This document shows, piece by piece, positions 24,656 through 36,005 of a stretch of DNA of 62,000 nucleotides. The stretch comes from Tubiluchus corallicola (lineage: Eukaryota; Priapulida; Priapulimorpha; Priapulimorphida; Tubiluchidae). The notes under the pieces were generated by a model that was not told where the DNA came from, did no database searches, and worked only from the letters and a program-made list of their open reading frames with translations. The stretch covers positions 1-62,000 of the forward strand of contig JAQGDQ010000126.1 of the NCBI GenBank assembly GCA_030141605.1. The letters are read 5' to 3'. The translations under genes were made by a program, and so were the position numbers. Each line of letters opens with the position of its first letter. Within the stretch, counting starts at the first letter, position 1.

Positions 24656-26935
24656 GGGTCAGAGGTCTATAAAAAATTGACTCGTATCATGGGCAAATTG
24701 ATAACTCTTTCTATTTTTAATAGAATATTGCAGGTCATTAATATATATTAGAAATAACAGGGGCCCTAAAATAGAGCCTTGTGGAACTCCTTGTGTAATG
24801 TTTTTTTTCATTTGAGAGGCAATCTTGGTATTTTACAGTTTGAGTTCTGTTGGAGAGGTAGCTTGAGAACCAGACCTACGATATACCTCTGATGCCATAA
24901 AAATGTAGTTTTTTAATAAAATTTTGTGATCAACAGAGTCAAAAGCATTTGACAAATCACAAAAAAACCGACACAGCTTGCTCAACATTATTTATTATGT
25001 AATCAATTATATTAATTAGGGCCAATTCAGTTGAACTTTGTTTTCTAAATCCAAACTCTTTTTCGTTTAAAGTTTTTCTAAGTAAGTTGTTAATTGCTTG
25101 TGGACTAACCTTTCCAGAATTTTTGAAACGAATGGTAAAATTGATAATGGCATATAATTATTTATTTTCATGGGATCTTCTGCCTTGAATGTAGGAACTA
25201 TTATTGATTTGTTAAAATTAGAAGGAACTATACCAGAAGTTAGTGATAAGTTGAAGGCGTGATGTAAAGGAGTAGCTAAAATATGAATTGAGTCAGCTAC
25301 GATTGTAGTTATAATATTATCAATACCAGCACCATTACTGCTGTCAAATGTTCTGCAAGCTGAAATGATTTCTTGTGGTGTTGTAGCCCGCATGAAGAAG
25401 CTAGATTGGTAATCACCATGTAAGAGGGTTTCAAATCTTGTGGTGCCATTATTGGTGATTTGGTTAGCTAGAGAACTTCCAATTGTCGAGAAATAATCAT
25501 TGAAGGTATTAGCAATTCGATTCGGGTCTGTTATTAAATATTTATTGATTTTCAATGTGATTGATGAAGACCATCGCTTATTATTCATCAACTCACGCAA
25601 AATCTGCCAAGTTTTTTTCACGTTTGTTTTTATGTTTTTGTAGTAGTGGTTTTTTGCAGATTTATGACATTTTTTAATCTATTTTTGTATTGCCTGTATT
25701 CAGTGGGAGAAGTATTTGTATTTTTAATGCATAATCTGTACATTTTATTTTTTTGTTTGATGCTAGCTAAGATTCCTGTTGTGATCCAGGGTTTTTTACC
25801 TTTGTGTATTTAGTCCGATTTGTAACTTGTCTTTTATCGTTTTTTATATGCTTGTCACATATTTCTTTAAATTTAGATAGAAACCTGTTGTATGCTTCTT
25901 CTGTGTTTTCGATACGATAAAAGTCATTCCAGTCAGTATCAACCAGGTCATGTAGTACATGTTGTTTAGTGTTATTATTATAAGTTACTTTTTTAGGTTT
26001 ATTATTTGGCAAATTGGCTTGGACGTTTAGGTCAATGAGCAAAACGTTAGGTAGATGATCTGTGATATCAGTTAAAATGTATTTGTATTTGTAACTGCCT
26101 TTTATTTGTTTGACATTGCGTTTGTGAATATATTGTCGATTAGTATTGCAGAGTAGTCAGTTATTCTTGCAGGGCAAGTTATTGTTGGAAAAATAAAATT
26201 ACTGATCATTGTTTCTAAGAAGTCAGTTGTCTCTTTGTGAAAAGTACAGTTTAGTAAATTTAGGTTAAAATCACCAAGTAAGAATAAATGTTTGTTTGTG
26301 TTATCCGTATTTGCTAATGTATTGGGGATTTTGCCTATGAATGCTTGTGGGTTCTCTCTTGGTGGCCTGTAAAAGACCCCTAAAATTATGTTTTTGCCTT
26401 TGTTTGTTTCTATTTCTATGGACAGACTTTCACAGTAACTTTCGCTAGATGATATATCTTTTCTTACAGTAAAATTTAGTCCTTTTTTATATAAAAGGCC
26501 ACGCCCCCTTTTTTCACTTGTCGATTATTTGTTAACAAACAATACCCAGGTAGTGGGTAAGAATTTTCTGTATTATCATTAAGCCAAGTTTCAGATGGGG
26601 CTAGTACATGGCAATCTAATTCTAATAATTGTAATAAATTACAGAAATGATCAAAATTGGATTTCATGCTGCGAATGTTAAAATGTGACAATTTGAAAGT
26701 GTTTTGAGATTTAATGTTATTGTGCATTGATAAGAACTGCTCATTATCATAATACTTGCTTTTTTGGAATTTCTCTTTTATTATTAAAATGTTTAGGTCT
26801 GGATCTGTCTCATCAAGTCTTTGTAGGTCACTAGATTCATAATTAAATAAGTTTAGTTTATGTTTATCTTCATGGGTAATAGCAAAATTAGATGGACGTG
26901 CAGTGTGGCTAAATTCCTGGTCTGCTATCATATGA
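24656..26935 (-). pseudogene. CR1/Jockey-type LINE ORF2, endonuclease and RT
   Basis: On the minus strand the element begins near 26,931 with an N-terminal region ending in LSHFNIRSMKSNFDHF, the first endonuclease motif. LAPSETWLNDN (catalytic E) and GGVAFYIKKD follow, then the linker at 26,042-25,767. A 184-codon open stretch (25,621-25,067) covers TWQILRELMN, then the first RT blocks with NNYMPLSILPFVSKILERLV. The RT palm reads CDLSNAFDSVDH and [20 protein letters not shown], and sequence ends just past FAHDTS, where FADDTS is expected. Several frameshifts and stops are present. Both ends are truncated: the PHD-like finger seen in related copies is missing, as is the region after the catalytic box. 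Confidence 0.85.
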
Positions 26936-27764
26936 TTGAATATGAATATGTATGATTGAAAAAGCCAATTTTTGCAATATTTACGAGGTAGTGTTTAACA
27001 CTACGATGTGTTCCATTGTGGGGGATCCAGAAAGTCCTACAAAATGGTTCGCCCGGGCAAGTAGATTCATTCGCACAGAAAAACTAAGTCCACGCTTGTA
27101 TTCAGCATTCTAAAATACCCATTCCAGAAATTTTCGGATTTGTGCATTCGGCGTGCCTTACTTCCATGCCCGAAGGAATACCCTAAACTGGGTTGCTAGG
27201 CCAATTGTGTTGGTTTTTGCGAAAAAAACTAATGACAAATTTGCACTCAGTTCCATAAAGTACTTTTTCCTGTTACTTTCAGGTATGTTTATAGTCAACA
27301 TTAGGGAATTTTCTTGATCCCGGACCAATTCATAATGGCACCCTTAATGGGCTCGAAAAAATGGCACCCAGTGTAAGGAACACGCGCATTCGCTTACATA
27401 AGCCGTTGAATAAATTTATTGGGATGTAGAAACTCGGCGAGATCCACATTATTGATTACTGATTAGGTTTGGCGAGTCAGTGTATCATCTCTTCAACCAG
27501 ATTGACATGGATTACTTAATGAATGTATAATTCTGTGTACGTGAATGGCTAAATGTTAAGCCACATTCAATCAGAAACCAGAAGGCATGCTGTTTGTTTA
27601 ATTATCACGCAAATGAGAGTATTGTGGTGTGACAAAACGTTTACTTCAGAAGCTGGATTGTATACCCTCACCATGCAATAGCGTATTCAGTATAGTTTGC
27701 TTAAACATTACCCATTTGGCTTCTGTTAAATACATAATTAGTGCATAACGTTCTATATTGTAGG
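26936..27764. other. No gene recognised
   Basis: Mixed-composition intergenic sequence with no open frame of interest, no visible tandem repeat and no recognised element. Confidence 0.55.
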
Positions 27765-27912
27765 TTCTGCCTATATAAATTGGTTGTATGTTTGTAAAAA
27801 TTTTACCATGATGATGACAGCAGTAGCTCTGTCGAAACGTTTGGCATGATTTATTAACTATGTAAAGTAAGAGTTTTAATAAAGTTGTGGTGTTTTAACT
27901 GTAAATGTTTTT
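27765..27912 (+). repeat. Penelope-type/hammerhead-like repeat, copy 1
   Basis: About 145 bp that recurs in reverse orientation at 44,575-44,715, with shared GATGATGACAGCAGTAG, AAACGTTT and TTTTAATAAAGTTG. The centre (27,809-27,838) reads TGATGA, a GACAG...CTGTC hairpin, then GAAAC. This is the order of conserved elements in a hammerhead ribozyme core, as known from Penelope-like retroelements. A bulged base between the TGATGA box and the hairpin is a deviation. AATAAA lies downstream at about 27,880. No RT frame is attached. Confidence 0.5.
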
Positions 27913-28019
27913 AAGTGCCAGTAATAAAAGATAACAATGTGTTATAATCTCTGTGTGCTTCAATAATTGGGACACCCATTTGCTTTCTTAAACTGGTTGC
28001 AGAATATTTGTGTCGTGCA

Positions 28020-28575
28020 GATGACGCTTAGTGTGAAAAACCTGAAATTAGTCTAAGTGCGTAATTTCGTAAGGTGTTTAACTTAATGTAGTTATCCCTC
28101 TTATCATTGTGAAAAAGATTACAACCACAAAGGCAGTGTGGTAGTGTTTTAAAAAACTTGTATATTAACATTTTGTTTGTGTGGAGTTGACCCCAGACTT
28201 GTCAGAGATAGGAAGTGCTAGTTGCAATTTTTTCATAGATACTTTGAAATTGCTCATCCCAAGATAATGAATTGTTTATTTATACCTAATACTAAAATTT
28301 TTACTGTGTTAGTTTGAGTGATTTGATCATTTCCAATCTGTAAATGCCTGTTTGCGATATCATTGTTATTATGGAAAGGTGATAATTTCATGAAGTCTGT
28401 TTTGTCATTGTTCATTCTGCGTTTGTAATATGTTAATGCTTGACTAATGGTTGATAAGTTTTGTTTCAGCTGGTACTTTGCGACATTAACGTTTCCACGT
28501 GCTACGAAAATTGTGGTGTCGTCTGCACATTGAGAGATATGAGAGTATGATGGTATGAAACTGTGCTACACTCCA
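28020..28575 (-). pseudogene. LINE reverse transcriptase fragment
   Basis: The minus strand from 28,560 reads SHISQCADDTTIFVARGNVN, which contains the RT catalytic box (ADD), followed by KQNLSTISQALTYYKRRMNN and TDFMKLS, the thumb-side sequence of non-LTR RTs. The frame then breaks repeatedly down to about 28,020. Only this central part of the element remains. Confidence 0.75.
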
Positions 28576-28830
28576 CAAACAAACAAACAAACATGTTAGT
28601 AGTAACAGAACTGTCACTATTAGGGAGGTGCCATTTTGTTGCTGAATTCCATAAATAATATCAATCTATATATATGTAATATACAAGGTAAATAGCTAAA
28701 TTATCTATATGATGGTTTATCATATATCTTTTGGCTATCTAACTACTGAATTGCATTTCGATGTTGTTTCTAAATTCTGGTAAATTTAGAGAGAGAAAGA
28801 GAGAGCGAGAGAGAGAGAGTGAAAAAAATT
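28576..28830. repeat. Simple repeats (CAAA)n and (GA)n
   Basis: A short CAAA run at 28,577-28,592 and a GA-rich run at 28,788-28,821 in AT-rich DNA. No gene. Confidence 0.85.
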
Positions 28831-30018
28831 AATAATCAGGTGTTTCGTCAGACGGGAAATGCGAAGCTATTTTCGGTGACATTTTTGAGCTGGACTTAAC
28901 AACTTTTGATTTTAAATGTAAATGGCTGGGGAAACCAAATAGCAGTAACGGCGAGAAATACGTTAAACCGTTGTTAGTTCAGCTGTCTTGTGCTAGCCTG
29001 CGAGAGCGGGTAATCAGTCTAGCGAACCGACTTAAAGACCGTGTGATTCGCACAAGTCAGTGTTTGTTAAAAGGTACATTCCACCGAATGAACATCAACA
29101 TGGCTGCCTTGCGACAGACTCCCCTGACCTGCAGTGGACATACTCGTTCTGTTGTGCATCTTAGCATCGGTGACATTGCCCCAGACGGTTATTTCTTGAT
29201 CTTAGCTTCTAAAGACGACAAGCCAATGCTGAGACAGGGCGACACTGGTGAATGTACAAAAAAAGGAACAAACAGCTAATTGATCATGCACCACTATCAT
29301 TGCTAGTTCAACCTGACTTTATCATCCCTTCTAGTGAGCTCGTGGCACACGAGTAGTTTGGGCGGCTATAATTGTCATAACAAAAGTGTTGTATGTGCTA
29401 AACCTGTAAAAGCTAAATGTCGAGAGAATCGTTGTCATCATTTGCTATGGTGGACTAGCTTCCGTGCGTTATAATGATGGAGTTGGTTTTGATGTTGTTA
29501 ATTCTTTGTGTTCTACCATCACTGATGTCGTTTACAGGGCTACTTGCGATAATCGATCTAGAAGAAGAGTTAGTGCAGCTGCCGACCTGAGAGTTTGGCT
29601 TGCAACAGGCAGCTCTTTCTTGCAAGCTGGTAATGAAAGACAAGTTTGAAAAGCTATTAACTAGGCAGGTAATTTTTTTTATAAAGAATTGCACAATGTC
29701 GACAAAAAGCTATCAGACATTGCGTTCAGTGTTTTTAGATCTCGTTTGTATAAAAGCGATCAGGAGCCTGCTGAGATGGATGTTAGTCAGTGCCCATTCA
29801 TGCCTGTAGTGGACAATAACATTTTGTTGCAAGATGTTAATGACCACTTCTGCTGTGGATGGTGGCAAAGCTGCTGGACGTGATGGACCCTCACTTGGAA
29901 TCACCAAGACCTTTACCAACTGATTTTATTACTAATGTTCATAATTTCTTAAATGTGATTTTTACGTCAGGTGTTTATCTAGACATATGGTCTCGGTCTT
30001 GTTTAGTAACTGTATTTA

Positions 30019-30035
30019 AGCGGGGGGGGGGGGGG
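30019..30035 (+). repeat. Poly-G tract
   Basis: An uninterrupted run of about 16 G in AT-rich DNA, within the RT region of a dead LINE. It could also be a length-uncertain homopolymer in the assembly. Confidence 0.9.
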
Positions 30036-30720
30036 TGATCAGTAATTGCTCAAATTAGAGGGCATTGGTGTCATTCATGTTTTAGCAAAGTTATACGATG
30101 TGATACCGAATAAGGGGTTAAGTTCTTGGTGGTGTTCGGATGTCGAACAAAGTGGGACACAAAATGTCGGTGGTCTACTGAGCATATTTTCACTCTTCGA
30201 TTACTAAATGAATGCGCTGTAAGTTCAGGCAAGAAAACGTTTTATTGCTTTTATTGACTTCTCTACTGTTTATGATAGAGTGCCTAGGAGAAAATTGTTG
30301 CTTGAACTTGTCAGGGTTGGTTATGCGCTAGAATAGTCAGGGTAATTCAGCCTATGTATACTACTGCTAACACTGTGATTGATAGTGAAACTTTTGATGC
30401 TAATGTAGGTGTTAGACAGGGTTCTCCAAGCAGTTGATTTTTTTGTTTGCACTGTTTATTAACCCTCTGATCCGTATGTTGAAAGTGGATGATGTTTCTT
30501 TGTGAGAAACGTGCACAGTCTAATGATGCTAGATGCTAGTGTAATATTCGAAACCTCTCGTGATAGCCTTACTAACAAATAAATGTTTTAAGTAATTTCT
30601 GTTGTTCTTCTAAAATGCAAATTTACTGCGTTAAAATTAAGTTTATGGTTATTAATGGCACCACAGTCGACCGTTTTCTTATTGTTATAAACAGCTTGGT
30701 TACAGTTCAACATTGTACTA

Positions 30721-30721
30721 G

Positions 30722-30753
<32 letters not shown>
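30721..30753 (+). repeat. (TA)n microsatellite
   Basis: About sixteen TA units, inside the decayed LINE. Confidence 0.97.
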
Positions 30754-30755
<2 letters not shown>

Positions 30756-31660
30756 GGGTTCACCTGTTACAGAGGATGGTAATTTTAGTACTGTTCTGCA
30801 GATTAAGCATATAAGATTAAGCATGTAACTACATTTTATTCATTTTTCACCCAGTGACCCAGATGCCTTCTTTTATGTGAAAAAATCAGTAATGAATGCA
30901 GCTTTAATTTCGTTAATCTCACGTGGCTTGGAAACTTGGTGTCCGTACATTTAAAGTCATTTGACAAGATATATCTGCAATGTTTGAAAGCCTGCCTTGG
31001 TGTTCGTAATTTTGCTCTAAACGAACTTACTTTGTTTGAAGTCGATTTACCTTCACTTCGGGTCTATGTTATACATCGAATGGTTAGTTTTTTGGAGAAA
31101 AAATTCTTGCAAAGCTTGATTATTTAGCGTTAAATTGTGCAAGTAATTTTCAAAGTAATGTGGCTTCATTCATCACTGAAAATGTGTTTGGTAGGTTCAA
31201 TTCTGATGTTATTGCTGATGACAAACATCGTAGACTGAATTATATTAGAGTTGCTTCAGGTGCTAAGTTACATATTTAGAGATCAACAAATGATAATTTT
31301 AATTTAAGCTTAGTTTACTCTAGGCATTATGCAGGTATAGCCGAAAAGCATAGGATAGCTTTTTCTAGGTCTACGTTAGGGTCACATAATTTATTAGTTG
31401 AGACTGGTCGTTGGGCGAGGATATCCAGAGAACGGCGCCTTTGCCCATGTGACCGTTCGAACATTCAAAGTGATGAAAATGTTTTATTAGATGTAGTATT
31501 ACTGCTGATTCAAAAGATGACTCTAACTTGAACCTTGATACTATATGTGACTTGTACAAATGTGATTTATCTCTTCTCTGTTTTTATATTTATAGCTGTC
31601 TTAATCACTTTAATTGAGCTCAGTATTTTCCAGACTGTTTGACTGCTTCTGATATATAGA

Positions 31661-33384
31661 TTTAAGTTGGGAAATGTCACAGCTAACTATTTTAATAGAT
31701 AAGAATTTAATGAACGTATATGGGCACAGTACTTACAACATAAAGAACATTGATCCTGCACATAGGATGGAAAGCCTCCTCAAACAAATTAGTAGAAACA
31801 ATAATAACAGAAACACAATAATAAACGGCAAAAATAAATAACAGAAAAGCTGGCAATAGTAAGAATACATTTTGTGGTTGCGACTGAAGTTATGTAAATT
31901 GTCACATGCAGTAAGTTACGCGGCTCATATAGCTATCATACCAGCGGTATAATTGATTACAGTACAATTCAGAAAGAAATTGCGGTTTTCTTTTAAAGCC
32001 TGTAAAGCAATTATTATTGAGTTAGAATATCGACTTCAGAGTTTATTTCCTTCTAGCATCCGTTGCCATTAATTAGGGATGCTAACGTCGCAAACCATGC
32101 TGAACTTTGCGTAATTCCTGTATAGTTATTATTAATAAGTCTTGCAACTCCTCTTACACAGCAATTATGGGGAAAATAATTGGCAGCTTTAACAAGACTA
32201 TGCTGGAATCTATGAAGGTGAAATTTTTACATTTGGTTTCTACCAGCAGTAGATGCGCGCTGTAAGACCAACAAGGATCGGATGTATATTACGCCTTGAT
32301 ATAGTTGTCCATGTACCCCTTCTATATTGCAATGGATCGCCTCTTACGCAAAACTATTGAATACTGATTACAAATTACATTACACTTCGTTCAATTACAA
32401 AATCAGTTTATGGTTAAAACATACTAACTTGGCTTTCTTAGCATGCAAATGTTTTTCTTCTTTCCGGAGCCCCTAAAGGAGCATAAGAAAAAAATTCGAC
32501 GAGTTAAAAACTCATTATCCTAAGTTAATGAGTAATATTTCTGATGTGCTATGTCAATTCCTGGAAATATTGTCACTGTATGAAGACAGTGCAGAGTTGT
32601 TCTAGTGGTGTATGCAATTACGCTTTTAACAGATAACTAACTGGGTTAATTGTGTCCATCTGCCAGGGGCTTTAGCCAAGTTAAATTCGAATTTTAACAT
32701 TGATCAAACCCAATCCGCACTAATCGACTAGTACGTTGAGAATTTAATCTGTGTCCCCTTAGATACAAGCTATATAGGCCCAGCAATTAACCCAAATATT
32801 TGTTCAATTAATTAACTAAATGACTAGCCAATTGCTTTAGCAGTTTTCGTTCACTCGGATGACTGTATCTCTGTTTAGTAACTGTACGCGTGACCACTTC
32901 AAGCAGACAACATTGTACAATTGTTAACAAGCTTATAGATAACAATTTTATTGTGAATTATTAACATATTATTTAAGCTCTAATCCAAGCACACTGTAGT
33001 TCACAAATTCAAAATATATAATTTCAAACAGCATAATTTGATTGCAATTTTATGTTCCGGCACAATTCAACTATCACAATAACATAGACCTACTTCATAA
33101 TTATTGAATTGGCATCATTTACCCATTACTAAAATATTCCAAAATTCCTGACAAAATCTTGTGACATGTAATATGCAAGAGCTTACGTCAAGGATGAGAT
33201 TGAGGAATCAAGAGCAGCTAAAAGGACGTAAGTCTCCTTGCTGGATAATTACGATGTCACTTGCTTCTGTAACATCTTTGTTCACTTCTTTCTGTATCCC
33301 GCCTGATGGCCTTCCAATGGCGGACTATAAATGACTAACAACTACTAAAATAAGTGAAATATCGTAAAAGAAAAAGTCAAAACA
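31661..33384. other. No gene recognised
   Basis: About 1.7 kb of AT-rich sequence. I find no long open frame, no convincing exon with splice signals and no repeat unit. Confidence 0.55.
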
Positions 33385-33475
33385 AATTCTTTATTTTTTA
33401 AGAAACTTTCGTCCGTCTCGGACTTCATCAGCTGCACAGCTTCGGACGAAAGCTTCTGAATAAATAAAGAATTTT
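33385..33475 (-). repeat. Penelope-type relic with hammerhead-like core
   Basis: On the minus strand, 33,431 to 33,406 reads CTGATGA, then A, then GTCC-GAGAC-GGAC, then GAAAG. This is the conserved hammerhead order with a 4-bp stem II and one extra A. The core is embedded in an inverted repeat: the left arm 33,389-33,416 (ending CTTTCGTCCG) pairs with 33,443-33,471 (starting CGGACGAAAG). Such hammerhead motifs are known in Penelope-like elements. No reverse transcriptase is attached here. Confidence 0.55.
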
Positions 33476-34339
33476 TGAGATTAATGGGCATGGATCATTT
33501 GTGATCACGGTAGGTCTCAGAAAGTTCTGGTCTAGTGGCACGGGGTAGAAATGACACGATAAGATGGCACAGGGAAAAATGGCACAAATGGAAAAGAAGG
33601 AAAAGCAACACAGGTAAGAATGGCAGAGGAAAAATCACACAAATGGAAAAGTAGGCAAAAATATTGCGTTGATATATATTATGCTGCAACATGTAGTATA
33701 CTGTAGACACGGCTTAATAAACTCATTTTCGAATGAAGTGTTTTGATAGCCCGTTAGACTGCAAGGCAGAACTTCAAATGCTCGAGCTTCTATACATTCC
33801 TGAGCAATAGGAATAATTGCAGCTGGACCAGTAATTAACAGATTAGGCTACGTTAGCATGTTATTGATAGTTAGAAAAAATGCATTGTTTGCTAATTAGC
33901 TAATTACAGTGTTCATCTATTCGTTGTAATAAATATATCTAGCGTGTTCTTCAAAGTAAGGAAAGGATAGATTAATTTGTTTGGGCGATGCAATAACAAT
34001 ACAAGCGAAACATAAAAGAAAATAATGTATATATTGAACTGCTGGTGGCGCCACCCGGGGGTGGTTCGGGCCTGCAGAAACGGCAGCCTAATAATGGTTT
34101 TAACATAACTAGACTAAAGCACAGTTGAATTAAATGTCACTGTTGGCTATTATTGTTTGTTAAATCAAGTTGAAACAAACTCAGATTTTTTGGAAGGCCT
34201 AAACTAAGTGAGACAATAGAAAATTAAAGAAAAGCATAACAGAGAAGTGAACCAAAACAAACTGCACCTAGCTCCCCATACAGCTGGTAGCAAAAAAACT
34301 CTAGGCCGGTCAGAAGTAAGCACAGACACGAATTACACA
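33476..34339. other. No gene recognised
   Basis: AT-rich; a weak short-period similarity of ATGGCAC/AATGGAAAAG strings occurs at 33,535-33,660. No coding evidence. Confidence 0.5.
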
Positions 34340-35420
34340 TTTACACTTTTTTAGAATTTTTTTATACATATTGTTCTTTCGAGTGATAGATCGTGATTTT
34401 GCCTGTTGTTATCCAGGGTTCTCTTTCATTATTCTTACCATAACCTTTAACTTTAGTTTTAATATGCGAGTTATAGACGTCCATGAATTTATCCTGGAAT
34501 ATTTCCATGGCATCATTAACTTCGTGAGTGCACAAGACGTCATTCCAAGAGATATTAACTAACGCATTTGTAAAGGCGGCATTAATATTTTCCTTATAAA
34601 GAACACTCTTGATAAAAAGTAGGTAATTCAGGAAGGCTAAAATCAGTTAGTATGAAGACAGGAATATGATCTGTAATGTTAGTTAGTAAGGTACCTGCAG
34701 TGAAAGCATGGTCAATGCCGTTAGATCATTGCGAATGAAATAATGAGGATGATTCCTAATGAACAAAGCCACACCACCGCCACGACGGGAATTCCTATTA
34801 ATACGTGAAAATTTATAACCAGTTAGGTAGAATTCATGATCAGAGTTGGTCAGCCACGTTTCAGTTAAAACTATGATGGAGAAATGGTAATTTCACAATT
34901 GCAAGTGTGCGTTAAGAAGATCAAAATTACATTTTAAACTGCGAATATTGAAATATATTAATGAAAGTGATTTGTCATCACGATAATTATGGCTGGCTAT
35001 TAGCGACTTATACTGGGTTTCGTCATAGTATTTACTGTCGATGAGCACACTAATATGAGTTGAAAAATTGTATATCAGGATCCGCATCTATAATTACATC
35101 AAAATCATTAGGATAGTCACCGTCAAAAAATTGTTGTCAAGAATGGAACCAATATTGGCAAAACTGGTGCATAGGTTCAAATTCATTGTCGTAATTAAAA
35201 TGATTAATGGGGAAAATGTTCTTCAGGCAGTTACCCAGTTACCGCAAATCCATGAATCAGAATTAATTCTCATGCGTTCGAAATAAGTATTGGATAAAGG
35301 AGAACACTTCAAATGTACCCATGAGACACAACAATCACACCAAAGTGAGTACTGATTTCGCCTGACCAGACACATTTTGAGCAGAATGAACACAAATCAG
35401 CAATTGTGAAGAGAGACAGG
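34340..35420 (-). pseudogene. CR1/Jockey-type LINE: PHD-like finger and endonuclease
   Basis: On the minus strand from about 35,400 the sequence reads, across one frameshift, CSFCSKCVWSGEIS and then CDCCVSWVHLKCS and CGNCLKNIFP: a PHD-like Cys/His finger at the start of ORF2. Next come the acidic spacer (DADPDIQFFNS), SKYYDETQYKSL and SLIYFNIRSLKCNF, the first endonuclease motif. VLTETWLTNSDHEF carries the catalytic E, and RRGGGVALFIRN follows. The endonuclease is then internally deleted: sequence jumps from IRNDL to IDHAFTAGTLLTNITDHIPV at 34,725-34,660. The copy runs on to PWITTGKI near 34,405 and stops before the RT. Confidence 0.8.
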
Positions 35421-36005
35421 GAAAGTAAAGAATGATAATAAATAAATATAAACAAAAGCAAAAATTTAAAAAAATATAAATAACAGGTTACGACCACGGT
35501 TGCATGCAAGCTGTCATGACTATGAAACATAATATGATTATACCAATGCGAGATAAAAAGCAAAATATATGCAAATAGTGATAAGCTTACATGTAAGTCT
35601 ATATACTTATACCAAAATATATCCACGCGTATCCATAAACCATATCTATAAATATATCTGTATATATCCATAAACACGCGTATACATACATATACATGCA
35701 CATATATATATATATACACATACATAATCATGTACAGATGCGTAACAGCCAGATACTATAATAACTCTTCTATCATTCGATATATTTTTTGATATACTAA
35801 GAAACACCTACAACCGACGTTTTCCATTAAAAACACTGTCAAGAAGCGAATCAATAACGTTTCGAAAGCCATGGAATTACTCCAGGTATTCTCCAATTGG
35901 TGAAAACTAAAGCTAAGCTGTATACAAGTCACAAAATGTTCAATAGTTTAAAAAGAATTATTATAGGATATATAGTAATAAACTAACACACCTGTAAGAA
36001 TGATA
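35421..36005. other. AT-rich spacer with TA/CATA-rich stretch
   Basis: Between two LINE copies in opposite orientation. The 35,590-35,745 part is rich in TATA and CATA steps, which produces a Tyr/Ile-rich open frame on the minus strand that I do not regard as a gene. Confidence 0.6.

Larger units (their letters stand above)
28831..31660 (+). pseudogene. Decayed LINE, clade unassigned, with C-terminal tail
   Basis: The 5' part has an open stretch at 28,971-29,279 with no confident family. Downstream, RT blocks appear across shifted frames: KKTFIAFIDFSTVYDRVPRR near 30,232-30,292 (palm motif with D) and TFDANVGVRQGSPSSC near 30,390-30,440 (the QG-x-P motif). Near the 3' end RIAFSRSTLGSHNLLVETGR with RERRLCPCDRSNIQSDE (31,345-31,480) matches the zinc-binding tail seen at the C-terminus of some LINEs. 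Stops and frameshifts are numerous. The ADD box is not intact. A poly-G run (about 30,019-30,035) and a TA microsatellite lie inside the element. Confidence 0.7.

Noticed and set aside
35309-35731. 140-codon membrane-like protein on the minus strand
   Set aside because: The Tyr/Ile/Phe richness comes from a TATA/CATA-rich tract. Its last part overlaps the PHD-like finger of a LINE in another frame.
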